From: JBBRCE01 sp038205115
GTDB taxonomy: Bacteria > Planctomycetota > Planctomycetia > Pirellulales > JBBRCE01
DNA length: 64,000 nt
Direction of reading: 5' to 3'
Assembly (NCBI GenBank): GCA_038205115.1
Contig: JBBRCE010000019.1
Location: forward strand, 19,462 to 83,461
The position numbers and the translations under genes are program-made. Positions 52,636 to 62,445 of this stretch are shown one piece after another; position 1 is the first letter of the stretch; each line of letters starts with the position of its first letter. Under the pieces are notes generated by a model. It was not told the DNA's origin and ran no database searches. It was given only the letters and a program-made list of their open reading frames with translations.

Positions 52636-55620
52636 ATGAAATTTGCATCTCGTCAATCGATGATACGGTCGCCCGGGATTGCGGTTCTGCTTTATGTTGC
52701 CTTCAGCGCAGCCTGGTTGAATGCTGAAACCGGCCTGCCCGATAAATCCGACCCGCCGCCGATCGCCATTGCCGAGATCAAGCGCGATGGCCCAGTGGAC
52801 TTTGATCGCGAAATTGCGCCGCTGCTCGCCAGAAATTGTCTCGCCTGCCATCATGCCGGCGACGCCGAAAATCATCTGAATCTCGAGAGTCCGCAAGCCA
52901 TGCTCAAGGGCGGCGATTCCGGGCCGGCGGTCATTCCCAAGCAAGCGGAGCAAAGTTTGCTTCTGAAGCTGGCGGCACATCAAAAACAGCCGATCATGCC
53001 ACCGGCCGATAACGATCGTAAAGCCAAGCCACTGACGCCCGATGAATTAGCGTTGCTCAAACGCTGGATCGACGAAGGCGCGGCCGGATCGAACAAATCC
53101 CAAGCCGCCCCGCTGAAATGGCAGCCGCTGGCGGCGATCGTGAATCCGATTTATGCGGTGGCCGTTTCGTCCGATGGGCAGTATGCCGCCTGTGGTCGGG
53201 CCAATCAGATTTACGTTTACCACGTGGCGTCAGGAAAGATCGTGGCCCGGCTGATTGATCCGGCGCTCGCTGGCGCCAACGGCGCGAATCGCGCGCACTT
53301 GGACCTCGTGCAATCGCTGGCGTTCAATCCGGCTGGCGATTTGCTGGCGTCTGGCGGGTTTCGTGAAGTCAAACTTTGGCGTCGGCCGCAAAACGTGCAT
53401 CAAGCCGATCTCACGACGCCCAACGCACCGCGCAGTCTGGCCGTTTCGGCCGATGGTCAGTGGGCCGCTGTGGGCGATCAACAAGGCGCGATCACCTTGA
53501 TCGATGTTGCCGCCGGCAAAGCGATCAAAACGCTTGCCGGGCATACGGCCGCCGTCACCGGACTGCGCTTTAGCGGCGACGGCAGCCGGCTCTACTCCGG
53601 TTCGCTCGACAAATCGCTGCGCGCCTGGAACACGGCGGACGGCGCGGCTGCCGGCCAGATCGATACGCCTGCCGCGGTCAACGCCATCACGCTCACCGCG
53701 GCCAACTTGCCCAACGCTCCGCAACAAATCATTTCGGGCGACGCCGACAATCTGATTCGCGTTTGGCCGCTGCCTGTCTTGCCTGCGCCCGAAGCGCCCC
53801 CGACGCCAATCAAAGAGCTGAAAGCCCACACTGGCCCGGTCAACACATTGGAAACACTCACTTCAGGCAAAGACATACTCTCAGGCAGCAATGACGGCAT
53901 CGTGCGCCAATGGAATCTGGAAAACGGTCAGGCTGCGCGTCAATTCAATCACGGCGCGGCAGTCTGGTCCATCGCCATGCGGCCTGACGGCAAACGGCTG
54001 GTCTCGGCAGGTGCCAACGGCGCGCGGTTATGGAATGGTGAAAATGCCCAGCCGATCACCGATCTCCGCGGCGACTTCCGCGCACGCGGAGCGCAACTCA
54101 AGGCCGAGCGGATCGTGGCGCTGGACAAGACCAAAATCAACGACGCCAAGGCCGCGCTGAAGGAGGCCGAAGACCGTGCTAAAAAAGAGGCCGACGCAAT
54201 CCCCAAAGCCAACGATACCAAAACGGCGGCCGAAAAATCGCTAGCCGAAAAAGCCGAGGCCGCCAAGAAACCGGCCGCTGCCAAGCTGGCTGCCGAAAAC
54301 GACGCGCAGCAAGCAGACGCCACCTTGAAAGTGGCGAATGAAAAAGCCGACGCCGACAAACAAGCGTCCGCGACCGACGCCAACAACAAAGAACTGGCCA
54401 AGGCGGCAGCAGATTCCAAGGCCGCGGCTGCGACGGCGAAAACCAAGGCCAGCGAGGCCAAAACTAAACTCACGTCCACCATCAAACCGGCCGATCTGGC
54501 CGCACAAGACGTCACAACTGCCGAAAACGCTCTGGCCGTGGCGATCCGCGGCATCGAATCGGCCACGCTCGCAGCCAAAAAAGCGGCCGATGCGACGCCG
54601 GTTGCCAAGTCCGTCATCCAGTCGCTCGAAGCGCAACTCAAAACGCATGAAGCAATCGTCGACGCCGCGAAGAAAACCGCCGGCGATTTCGAACAGCCCA
54701 TTCGTAGCGTGGCATTCTCCACGGATGGACAGCAGATCGTCAGCGGTGGTGACAATCGCATCGTGCACCTTTGGCAAAGCGAAAACGGCACCGCCAGCGA
54801 AGGGCTGGAAGGTCAGGGTGAGGCAATTCAAGGTGTGGCGTTCGCCGGCGACAAAATCATTTCCGCCGCCGCCAACAAATCCATCGTGATTTGGAATCCG
54901 CAACCCGTCTGGCAACTCGAACGCACGATTGGCGACGGCAACAATCCGGAGAAATTTGCCGATCGAGTGATCGCGCTAGACTTCAGCGCGGACGGCAAAA
55001 TGCTGGCCACGGGCGGCGGCGAGCCGTCTCGCAGCGGCGAGCTGAAAATCTGGAATCCGGCCGATGGCAACTTGCTTCGCAGCGTGCCGGACGCGCATAG
55101 CGATACGATTTTTTGTGTCCGCTTTTCGCCGGACGGTAGCGTGCTGGCCACGTCGTCCGCCGATCGCTTCGTGAAAACTTTCAGCGTGGCTGACGGCAAA
55201 CTGATTCGCAACTTCGAAGGCCACACCCATCACGTGCTGGGCGTGGCCTGGAAGAGCGATGGCAAACTCTTGGCGAGTTGCGGCGCGGACAACGTCGTCA
55301 AAATCTGGGACTTCTCTTCGGGCGATCAAAAGAAAACCATCGAAGGCTTCGGCAAAGAAGCCACCGCAATCAGCTTCGTCGGCGATGGCGACCGCATGCT
55401 GGTTGGCTCGGGCGATAAGTCGCTACGTTTATACAACAGCGGCGGCGGACAAGAAAAAACCTTCGGCGGCCCAAGTGATTTTGTCTACGCCGCGGCGCTC
55501 TCGGCAGACGGCAAACTGCTGATCGCTGGCGGTCAGGATAGCGTGCTGCGGGCATACAGTGTCGATACAGCCCAGCCGTTGAAAACCTTCGAGCCAGAAA
55601 AACCCGCGGCCAAACCCTAG
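52636..55620 (+). CDS. Secreted cytochrome-type / WD40 protein with central coiled coil
   Basis: 994 residues with a signal peptide (about 14-30). A planctomycete cytochrome C domain with haem motif CLACHH at about 68-73 and the later MPPADN lies at about 55-150. A first set of WD40-like repeats (about 165-480, units such as VTGLRFSGDGSRLYSGSLD) and a second set (about 690-985) flank an Ala/Lys-rich coiled coil (about 495-685). The coil thus splits the propeller region into two. The neighbouring 49527 gene has a similar coil, so the two may interact. Function unknown. Confidence 0.88.
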   Translation: MKFASRQSMIRSPGIAVLLYVAFSAAWLNAETGLPDKSDPPPIAIAEIKRDGPVDFDREIAPLLARNCLACHHAGDAENHLNLESPQAMLKGGDSGPAVIPKQAEQSLLLKLAAHQKQPIMPPADNDRKAKPLTPDELALLKRWIDEGAAGSNKSQAAPLKWQPLAAIVNPIYAVAVSSDGQYAACGRANQIYVYHVASGKIVARLIDPALAGANGANRAHLDLVQSLAFNPAGDLLASGGFREVKLWRRPQNVHQADLTTPNAPRSLAVSADGQWAAVGDQQGAITLIDVAAGKAIKTLAGHTAAVTGLRFSGDGSRLYSGSLDKSLRAWNTADGAAAGQIDTPAAVNAITLTAANLPNAPQQIISGDADNLIRVWPLPVLPAPEAPPTPIKELKAHTGPVNTLETLTSGKDILSGSNDGIVRQWNLENGQAARQFNHGAAVWSIAMRPDGKRLVSAGANGARLWNGENAQPITDLRGDFRARGAQLKAERIVALDKTKINDAKAALKEAEDRAKKEADAIPKANDTKTAAEKSLAEKAEAAKKPAAAKLAAENDAQQADATLKVANEKADADKQASATDANNKELAKAAADSKAAAATAKTKASEAKTKLTSTIKPADLAAQDVTTAENALAVAIRGIESATLAAKKAADATPVAKSVIQSLEAQLKTHEAIVDAAKKTAGDFEQPIRSVAFSTDGQQIVSGGDNRIVHLWQSENGTASEGLEGQGEAIQGVAFAGDKIISAAANKSIVIWNPQPVWQLERTIGDGNNPEKFADRVIALDFSADGKMLATGGGEPSRSGELKIWNPADGNLLRSVPDAHSDTIFCVRFSPDGSVLATSSADRFVKTFSVADGKLIRNFEGHTHHVLGVAWKSDGKLLASCGADNVVKIWDFSSGDQKKTIEGFGKEATAISFVGDGDRMLVGSGDKSLRLYNSGGGQEKTFGGPSDFVYAAALSADGKLLIAGGQDSVLRAYSVDTAQPLKTFEPEKPAAKP

Positions 55621-55669
55621 TTGAGGCAATCCGCCCGGTCCGATTAAAACCTTTAACCCGCGAGCGACG

Positions 55670-56059
55670 ATGACCGACGAGCAGCAAATTCGCGACTTGA
55701 TTGCCACCTGGATGCGAGCGTCTGCGGCCGCGGACATTCAAACCGTGCTGCAACTCATGGATGAAGACGTGGTTTACTTGATTCCCGGTCAACCGCCAAT
55801 GCGCGGGCGCGACAAATTTGCGGCTGGCTTCGAGGCTTCGATCGGCAGATATCACATGGACGGCAAAAGCGACATTCAAGAAATCCAGGTCGATGGCAAT
55901 CTGGCTTATTGCTGGACCAAACTGGCGGTCACGGTCACGCCGCTGCCGGCGGGCGCGCCGTCAACTCGCTCCGGCAACACGCTCAGCGTGCTGCGCAAAA
56001 ACGCCGCTGGCCGCTGGCTGTTGTGGCGCGACGCCAATTTGCTAACGCTCGACAAATAG
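55670..56059 (+). CDS. SnoaL-like / NTF2-fold protein (DUF4440 type)
   Basis: 129 residues, full length for the cone-shaped alpha+beta NTF2-like fold: DEQQIRDLIATWMRASAAADIQTVLQLMDEDVVYLIPG, MRGRDKFAAGF, and a C-terminal RWLLWRDANLL. Members include SnoaL-type cyclases, isomerases and many non-catalytic binders (SgcJ/EcaC-annotated). No catalytic Asp/His pair can be named by eye. It follows the WD40 gene by 49 bases and ends near the convergent amidase gene. Cytoplasmic, no signal peptide. Confidence 0.85.
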   Translation: MTDEQQIRDLIATWMRASAAADIQTVLQLMDEDVVYLIPGQPPMRGRDKFAAGFEASIGRYHMDGKSDIQEIQVDGNLAYCWTKLAVTVTPLPAGAPSTRSGNTLSVLRKNAAGRWLLWRDANLLTLDK

Positions 56060-56110
56060 CGGCGTCAGTGTTGCGCGGCCGAACATCGGCCCGTCGGCAC
56101 CAGACAACGG

Positions 56111-57433
56111 CTACTCCGGCAGCGTCGGCAGAGGCACTGGCGTTAGTGCTCGCTCACACTCGCCGGCCATTCGCAACAACCAATAGTCGTCGTTGCGCCG
56201 GCCAATCAGTTGCAGGCCCACCGGCAAACCGGTTGTGGCCAGACCGCATGGCAAGGTGATGGCCGGCAAGCCGATGATGCTCCAGGGCGCGTTGAACAGC
56301 GGGTCGCCGGTGGTCGAGGGATCCGGCGCGGTGATGTTGGTCGCCGGCATCGCCAGGCAGTCGATATCCTTGAACCAGCTCACGGCGTCGCGGCGGGCAT
56401 GTTTTTGGGCGAGCAGCGCTGCCTGATAGTCTGCGGGCGATGTCGCCTGCCCCTCAACGATCAAACTTGCCAGGCACGGGCCATATTGATTGCGATGTTG
56501 TTTGTAGGTTTCGCGATGCACTTCGGCCGCTTCCACCGCCATGATCGTCCGCTGCTGGCGGCCGAGTTGGGCAAAATCGGCGCCGCGTTGCACATCGCGA
56601 ACCGTAGCCGATTCGTAGGCTACCCGCGCCATGGCGGCATCGTACACCGCCAGCACATCCGGGCTGGCGTGATCGCGAAAGAATCCGCCCAGCGCACCCA
56701 CGCGCGGCCGGTAGTCGATATCCACGCCTGGCGCTGCGCCTTCGGCCGGGTTGGCTGGCCGATCCAGCGCCACTTCAAGCAGCGTTTGCGCGTCGCGTGC
56801 GCAGCGAGTGAAAAACCCGACGTGATCCAGGTGCTGGCTGACCGGAAACATGCCCTCGCGCGCCACTGCGGCAAACGTGGACTTAAATCCGACCACGCCG
56901 CAGTAGGCCGCTGGCCGAATGGTCGATCCGCCGGTCTGCGAGCCAATGGCGGCCAAACACATGCCGGCGGCAACCGCGGCGGCAGACCCGCTACTCGATC
57001 CGCCCGCGGTGTGCGCCAGGCGCCAGGGATTTCGCGTTGGCGGCGGATCGAAGCAGGCAAATTCGGCCGTTACCGTTTTGCCAAGAATGATCGCGCCGCG
57101 GTTCCGCAACCGCGAAACGACCGCGGCGTCGTGCATGGCCGGCAGATCGGATCGCCAGACGGCGCCGCAACGTGTTGGCATTCCGCGAACATCAAAAATG
57201 TCTTTTACGCCGATCGGAATTCCGTCCAGCGGTCCCAGCGGCTCGTTGTTTCGCCAACGTTCGGTGGAGGCTGTGGCCGCCTCGCGCGCGCCTTCAATAT
57301 CGAGCGCGGCCCAAGCGTGGACATGGGGTTCCCAGGCATCGATCCGATCCAAGCATTCTTCCAGCACGTCATCCGGCGTTCGATCGCCGCTGCGGAACGC
57401 CTCGACGGCCGAAACGATCGTCCACGCCGTCAT
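56111..57433 (-). CDS. Amidase-signature enzyme
   Basis: 440 residues. Catalytic Lys in GIPIGVKDIF (K77), the cis-Ser in AGGSSSGSAA and the nucleophile Ser in SQTGGSTIRPA (S170) give the Ser-cisSer-Lys triad of the amidase-signature family (GatA-like). The GatB and GatC partners are absent here, so it is likely a stand-alone amidase or allophanate-type hydrolase; the substrate is unknown. ATG at 57433 has GGGAG 7 bases upstream and overlaps the WYL-gene stop by four bases, so it is translationally coupled to the regulator gene upstream. Confidence 0.9.
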   Translation of the reverse strand: MTAWTIVSAVEAFRSGDRTPDDVLEECLDRIDAWEPHVHAWAALDIEGAREAATASTERWRNNEPLGPLDGIPIGVKDIFDVRGMPTRCGAVWRSDLPAMHDAAVVSRLRNRGAIILGKTVTAEFACFDPPPTRNPWRLAHTAGGSSSGSAAAVAAGMCLAAIGSQTGGSTIRPAAYCGVVGFKSTFAAVAREGMFPVSQHLDHVGFFTRCARDAQTLLEVALDRPANPAEGAAPGVDIDYRPRVGALGGFFRDHASPDVLAVYDAAMARVAYESATVRDVQRGADFAQLGRQQRTIMAVEAAEVHRETYKQHRNQYGPCLASLIVEGQATSPADYQAALLAQKHARRDAVSWFKDIDCLAMPATNITAPDPSTTGDPLFNAPWSIIGLPAITLPCGLATTGLPVGLQLIGRRNDDYWLLRMAGECERALTPVPLPTLPE

Positions 57434-58527
57434 GGCAGCACTCCCTTGCTGGACTGAATTTTCTTGCGTGGCCGAAGCGTCACCGGCAGCGCTGTAGACG
57501 TAAACGATGCTTTTGCATGCGGCCGGGGCACATGCCCATTGCTGACGGTCGGTTGATATTTTTCGGTCATTCGCCGCGCACGCTGATGGATCAACGCGCG
57601 CAGCGCCGCGGGCCGCAACACTTCGGCCTGATCGCCGTAGCCCAGGATCCACCAACTGATTTCGTTCAGGCCAGAAACCGTGACGGTGAAGTCCAAGCTG
57701 CCATCGGCATTGAATGTGGCTTGCTGCGTTTTGTGCCAACTGACCTCGGCCACATTGCGCGCCACCAGCGGGTCGAATCGCAGCAAAACTTCTTGATCCG
57801 GTCCCGGTTCCGGGATCAGGTGCCAGGCGTTGCCCAAGTATCGATCAATATTGAAGCGCGCCGGGATTTTGAATCGATCGTCCAGCAAGGTCAGTTCGCC
57901 AATCCGGCCGACGTTGAATGTCCGCATCTTGCGATGCACGGACGATCGCCCAATCACGTACCAACTCCGCCGGCTAAATAGCAACCGGTAGGGCGATAGT
58001 TTCGTGCTGATCATTCGCTGTTCGGCGAAGCTATCATAGGCGATGCGAACCGCGCGACGCTCCGCCGCGGCCGACAACAATTGCTGGTAAAACGGCAGCT
58101 TGCCAATCAGCGGGTTGCGCGGTTCCAACTCAATTTCCACCGAGCTGGCCACATTCCGCAACTCTTCGCGAATCCGCGCCGGCAAGGCACTTTCGAGCTT
58201 GGCCGCCGCGCTGCGGGCCGGCGCCAAAAATGGCAACCGGCTTTGATCGCCCAGTTCGTTACACAACAACAACACCGCCAGAGCTTCCTCGGCGGTGAAG
58301 TTGGTTGGTGGTAGGAAGTTCGCGCCGCTGATGCGGTGTGCCTGCCGCTGGTCGTCAAATTCCAGCGGCAGCCCGGCTTGTCGCAGCAGATCGAAATCTC
58401 GAAAGACCGTGCGGCGACTGACCTGACACTCCAGGGCCAGCGAATTAATGTTTTGCCCGCGTCCAGCCTGTAGCAGCCCGATGAGTTTCAGGAGCCGGTT
58501 GATCCGCGTCAGATTCATGCTGCTCAT
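57430..58527 (-). CDS. WYL-domain transcriptional regulator (HTH)
   Basis: 365 residues. An N-terminal winged helix-turn-helix (about 5-60, INRLLKLIGLLQAGRG, SRRTVFRDFDLLRQAGLP) is followed by a WYL-type domain at about 140-320 (SPYRLLFSRRSWYVIGRS, RTFNVGRIGELTLL). A basic C-terminal tail follows. WYL proteins often sense ligands or nucleic acids and regulate nearby genes. Its first 83 bases overlap the 3' end of the TolC-like gene in another frame, and its end overlaps the amidase start. An in-frame ATG at 58518 is nearly as good. Confidence 0.88.
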   Translation of the reverse strand: MSSMNLTRINRLLKLIGLLQAGRGQNINSLALECQVSRRTVFRDFDLLRQAGLPLEFDDQRQAHRISGANFLPPTNFTAEEALAVLLLCNELGDQSRLPFLAPARSAAAKLESALPARIREELRNVASSVEIELEPRNPLIGKLPFYQQLLSAAAERRAVRIAYDSFAEQRMISTKLSPYRLLFSRRSWYVIGRSSVHRKMRTFNVGRIGELTLLDDRFKIPARFNIDRYLGNAWHLIPEPGPDQEVLLRFDPLVARNVAEVSWHKTQQATFNADGSLDFTVTVSGLNEISWWILGYGDQAEVLRPAALRALIHQRARRMTEKYQPTVSNGHVPRPHAKASFTSTALPVTLRPRKKIQSSKGVLP

Positions 58528-60766
58528 CGGCGGCGACTTCTACGTGCTGGGCCTGACGAACGACCGAGGTCGTCCGCTGCATGGCGGCCGTGTTGGCTTT
58601 GAATTCGTCGCCATCGTCTGCTTTTTCCACGTTACGCTTGCGGCCATTGCCAGTCGATTGCACGCTGGCGTTGCCGCTGGCGCGGAGCCGAGCGGTGGTT
58701 TTTCCAGCGTTGGGCCCTTGGTTATCCGGCTGCATCTTGCCCGGCTTGATTTCTTCGGCCGGAGCGGCTTCTGTCGGACCGGCGCCCGGGGCTTGCAGCG
58801 GCATGCCTTCGCCCTGGAATTGTTCGACCGGACCACGACTGAAGACGTTCGGACGGGTGTAACCATAATCAATGTACTTGGCGGCGTCCCGTTCGCGAGC
58901 ACGCTTGGTGGCGTCGAAGTAAGCCTTCGCCGGCCACGGGCCTTCAGCCAAGTAAACGCCATTGTACTCCAGCAGCGAGCCTTTGCGAAAGTGAACCCGA
59001 GCGATGCCGCGATTGTAGTCGACCAGCGATCGGTAATACGCGGTTTCCGCATCGGCCCGGTTACGTTGAGCTTCCAGCAGCAAGTCGAGCGTTACGGTGC
59101 CGGCATCGTAAGCAGCCTTGACGGCTTCCACCTGCCGTTCGGCGGCCACCCGGCGATTGAACTGCGTTTGCGTGACTTGGAAATGCGTCGACAGGTCGCG
59201 GATGGCATCGCTCATGGCATGCGAGAGTTCAAGTTCCTGGTCCTGCAACCGGGCTTTTTCGCGAGCCAACAGCATCTGTTCGTTACGGACCGTGGCCAAT
59301 TCCTTGCGGATACCAATGGTCTGCGTGAATTGTAATCCGAGTTCGTACTCGTTGAAGTTGCCGTTGGCCAGACTGTCCAGCGCTCCGACACCTTGCACCT
59401 GGTTGAAGTTGTTGTTGCCATCGCCAAACAGCATTTCGCCCTGACCGACGCGGCGGTAGCGAGCCAGCAAGTCGAGGTGCGGCAGCAGCAAGTTGCGAGC
59501 GGCAATCAATTCCATTTCGCGCTGTTTGACGCGCCATTTTTGTTCGCGAATTTCGACGCTGCGGACCAGACCTTCGCAGTGCAATTCATTCCAGTCGAAG
59601 CTGACCTTGGCGGTGGTCGGTTCGTCTTTGGGACGAATCAGCCGGCCATCGGTGGCAGCCAGGCCCATGATGTAGCGCAGGCGGTTCTCGGCTTTGTAGA
59701 GGTTAGCCAAGGCCGTTTCTACTTCGGCCCGGAACGAGAAATATTGTTCTCGCGATTGCGCTTCCTTTTGAGCGTCGGCCTCGCGGAGACCGGCTTCGAA
59801 TTGGGCATTCACCTTACGCCAGGTTTCCAAGGCACTATCGCGGCCCTTCTTGCGGCTCTCCAAATCGCGGTAGGCGAAGTACAACTCCCAGTAGGCGTTT
59901 TCGACGTCTGAAACCAAATTTCGTACGCCCGCTTCGAACTGGGCTAGCGAAATATCTGTGTTAATTCGCGCCAGTACGACGCCGTCGAACGCGGCGGTGC
60001 CGCCAGCGACAAACGGGTCGAACGGACCGGCAATGCGGTTGTACTGCACGCCACCACCGGCCAACAACGGCTGACGTACGGCCGCTTCGAAGTTGGTCGT
60101 GTAATCGTGAGCCGTTTGCCGGCTCGGCTGGTTGTTGTCGTTATAAACGGTGGTCGTGTTAAACGAGACGACCGTGCCCGCGGCGCCGCGTTTTTGGATA
60201 CCCCATTGCGAGGTCACCAGGTCTTGCTTGAACAACTGCGAGTTGATCAGGTTGGCGTTGACGTTTTGCGGGTGATCGTTGTGCTGATAGTCCAAGCTGC
60301 CAGTCAATTGCGCATCGAACTCGGCCAGCGCGGCCTCGACGCCGCCTTGCGGCGCGCTTTCGACAATGCCCGGATCGAACACGGTTTGCACGGCGGCCGG
60401 ATTGGTCAGCAAGAAGTCCGGCGCTTCGCCGACTTGCGGGGTGGGTCCGCCGGTCGAGGCAAATCGCCCGCCGAGGGTCCGCATGATCTTGGCGTTTTGC
60501 AACGAATAGCGAACCGCTTCTTCCAACGACAAATCCCACATGCTGTCGTAATGCATGTTGTCTAGCGTCAGCGGCGCCTGAGCATCGCGGACATCGGCCA
60601 ACGTGCAGTTGTCGACATCGGGATACTCGATCTTAGTGGCCTCGGAAATGTAATGCTGCGTCTCTTTGTCGTCCAGAAAGTAGAAGTGTTGGGTCGGCGA
60701 ACAGCCCGTTAAGGCTTGGGCGGCCACAACGATCGCGGCGCAGAAGATTTTGAATTGCCGGCTCAT
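58445..60766 (-). CDS. TolC-like outer-membrane efflux lipoprotein
   Basis: 773 residues from the ATG at 60766 (AGGA 8 bases upstream). The N-terminal signal has a lipobox ALTGC, predicting a lipoprotein. A TolC-type alpha-helical repeat domain covers about 70-600 (VRYSLQNAKIMRTLGG, KNLLLPHLDLLARYR-like segments). An unusual C-terminal extension of about 170 disordered residues (Ala/Pro/Gly/Asn-rich) follows. No inner-membrane pump gene is adjacent. The leader holds two hairpins, and the 3' end overlaps the WYL gene. Confidence 0.88.
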   Translation of the reverse strand: MSRQFKIFCAAIVVAAQALTGCSPTQHFYFLDDKETQHYISEATKIEYPDVDNCTLADVRDAQAPLTLDNMHYDSMWDLSLEEAVRYSLQNAKIMRTLGGRFASTGGPTPQVGEAPDFLLTNPAAVQTVFDPGIVESAPQGGVEAALAEFDAQLTGSLDYQHNDHPQNVNANLINSQLFKQDLVTSQWGIQKRGAAGTVVSFNTTTVYNDNNQPSRQTAHDYTTNFEAAVRQPLLAGGGVQYNRIAGPFDPFVAGGTAAFDGVVLARINTDISLAQFEAGVRNLVSDVENAYWELYFAYRDLESRKKGRDSALETWRKVNAQFEAGLREADAQKEAQSREQYFSFRAEVETALANLYKAENRLRYIMGLAATDGRLIRPKDEPTTAKVSFDWNELHCEGLVRSVEIREQKWRVKQREMELIAARNLLLPHLDLLARYRRVGQGEMLFGDGNNNFNQVQGVGALDSLANGNFNEYELGLQFTQTIGIRKELATVRNEQMLLAREKARLQDQELELSHAMSDAIRDLSTHFQVTQTQFNRRVAAERQVEAVKAAYDAGTVTLDLLLEAQRNRADAETAYYRSLVDYNRGIARVHFRKGSLLEYNGVYLAEGPWPAKAYFDATKRARERDAAKYIDYGYTRPNVFSRGPVEQFQGEGMPLQAPGAGPTEAAPAEEIKPGKMQPDNQGPNAGKTTARLRASGNASVQSTGNGRKRNVEKADDGDEFKANTAAMQRTTSVVRQAQHVEVAADEQHESDADQPAPETHRAATGWTRAKH

Positions 60767-61121
60767 CGATTCATTCCTGACGGTAGGTGTCAAATCCGTT
60801 GCTGGACGACGCGGCTAGCATCCGAAAACCTGCTAGCCGATAGCAAACTGCGGGCAGATAACCGTCGGGCTATCTGCGCGTAGGCAAATTATCGTCCGCA
60901 CAACCGGCAAACTTTTGGGAATCGTTAAAATCGACAATGTTTTGCTCGCCTGCTCCCTCGCCGCGAAATGCCCATTTCAGCAACGCGATTCGCTCCTACC
61001 AGCGCCGCGACAGACCAGCTTCGATTTCGAGTCCATGTCTTGCTTTGTGCTGGCGGCTTGCCCATAACAAATGCTCTCGAATCCTCCCGCACACACCTGC
61101 CCTTTGCCCCCGAGTTCGCCC
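60767..61121. other. 355-base divergent intergenic region with hairpins
   Basis: A perfect 9-bp stem 60812-60820/60831-60839 (10-base loop) and a 7-bp stem 60854-60860/60871-60877 lie in the leader of the TolC-like gene. The rest to 61121 shows no RNA gene; the stretch up to about 60930 is AT-richer and likely holds the divergent promoters. Confidence 0.6.
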
Positions 61122-62369
61122 ATGTCTCGCACACACGCGCATCGGTTGATATTTGCGATTACCTTGTTGCTGGCAATGGCGACGGATCAGCGAGCGTTAA
61201 TCGTATTGGCCGCCGATCCGGCACCGCCTCAAAAGCCGACAAATCCTGGCGTGGCTGCTAGCAAGATCAAATGGAAGAAGACGACGCTCGATGCCAAATT
61301 TCGCAGCGAAGGCGTGGCGATTGGCGATTTCAATCACGATGGCAAACTGGACATTGCCGCCGGCAGCGTCTGGTACGAAGCGCCGGATTGGAAGATGCAC
61401 AGCATTCTCGATCAGCCCAAGGAGTACGATCCGCACAATTACAGCAACAGTTTTTGCTGCTTTGCCGAAGACCTCAACGGCGATGGCTGGACGGATCTGA
61501 TTGTGGTGGACTTTCCCGGCAAAGAGACTTGGTGGTTCGAAAATCCCAAGCAAGCCGATAAGCCTTGGCCGCGACACGAACTGGCCAAGGTCACCAACAA
61601 CGAGAGCCCCACCATGTGGCCGCTGCTGGCCGATGGCAAGCGTCAACTGGTGTGCGCCACCGCGCCCACGCAAGCTGGCTCCGATGGTGCCGATCGGACC
61701 ATGGCGTTTTTCACCCGCGCGGACGATCCGCTCAAAGCTTGGGATTTGCACAGTGTTTCCGCCAAGGCCGCGCCGCTGACGACCAAGTATTCGCACGGCC
61801 TAGGCGTGGGCGACGTCAACGGCGACGGACGCAGCGACATCATCACGCACGATGGTTGGTACGAAGCGCCGGCCGATGCGTTAAAAGGCGACTGGAAATG
61901 GCATCCGGCAAAAATCGGTGTCGATTGCTCTCAGATGTACGTCTTCGATTTCAATGGGGATGGCCGCAACGACATTCTCAGCGCCAGCGCGCATCGCCGC
62001 GGTATCTGGTGGCACGAGCAGCTCGCGGACGGCAGCTTCAAAACGCACGAAATCGACACCAGCTTCACCCAGACGCATAGCGTTTGTTTTGCCGACATCA
62101 ACGGCGATGGCCTGCCGGACATCATCACCGGCAAACGTTGGTGGGCGCATGGCCCCAGCGGCGACGAAGCGCCCGGCGATCCGGCCGTGCTATTTTGGTT
62201 CGAACTAACGCGCAAAGACGGGCAGCCGGTTTGGACGCCACACGAAATCGATCACGACAGTGGCGTGGGCACGCAGTTCGAAGTGGGCGACGTCAACGGC
62301 GACGGCTTGCCGGATATTGCCATCTCAAACAAGAAAGGCGTATTTCTGTTCGAGCAAGTTCGCGAATAA
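61122..62369 (+). CDS. Secreted FG-GAP/VCBS-repeat protein
   Basis: 415 residues with a signal peptide (about 7-31, ending VLAADP). At least six calcium-type DxNxDG loops (DFNHDG, DLNGDG, DVNGDG, DFNGDG, DINGDG, DVNGDG) mark beta-propeller blades of the FG-GAP/VCBS type. Such propellers are common in extracellular or surface proteins of planctomycetes; the ligand is unknown. It is followed by the zinc-ribbon DUF1559 genes on the same strand. Confidence 0.88.
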   Translation: MSRTHAHRLIFAITLLLAMATDQRALIVLAADPAPPQKPTNPGVAASKIKWKKTTLDAKFRSEGVAIGDFNHDGKLDIAAGSVWYEAPDWKMHSILDQPKEYDPHNYSNSFCCFAEDLNGDGWTDLIVVDFPGKETWWFENPKQADKPWPRHELAKVTNNESPTMWPLLADGKRQLVCATAPTQAGSDGADRTMAFFTRADDPLKAWDLHSVSAKAAPLTTKYSHGLGVGDVNGDGRSDIITHDGWYEAPADALKGDWKWHPAKIGVDCSQMYVFDFNGDGRNDILSASAHRRGIWWHEQLADGSFKTHEIDTSFTQTHSVCFADINGDGLPDIITGKRWWAHGPSGDEAPGDPAVLFWFELTRKDGQPVWTPHEIDHDSGVGTQFEVGDVNGDGLPDIAISNKKGVFLFEQVRE

Positions 62370-62445
62370 ACTCTGATGATCGGCAGCGAAATCGCTCGAT
62401 TGTACGTCAGCAGTATTGTTACTCCAGGCACCGAAAGGCCACTTG

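Noticed and set aside
56210..57457. 415-codon open frame antisense to the amidase
   Set aside because: Opposite a gene with an intact catalytic triad; no domain recognised.
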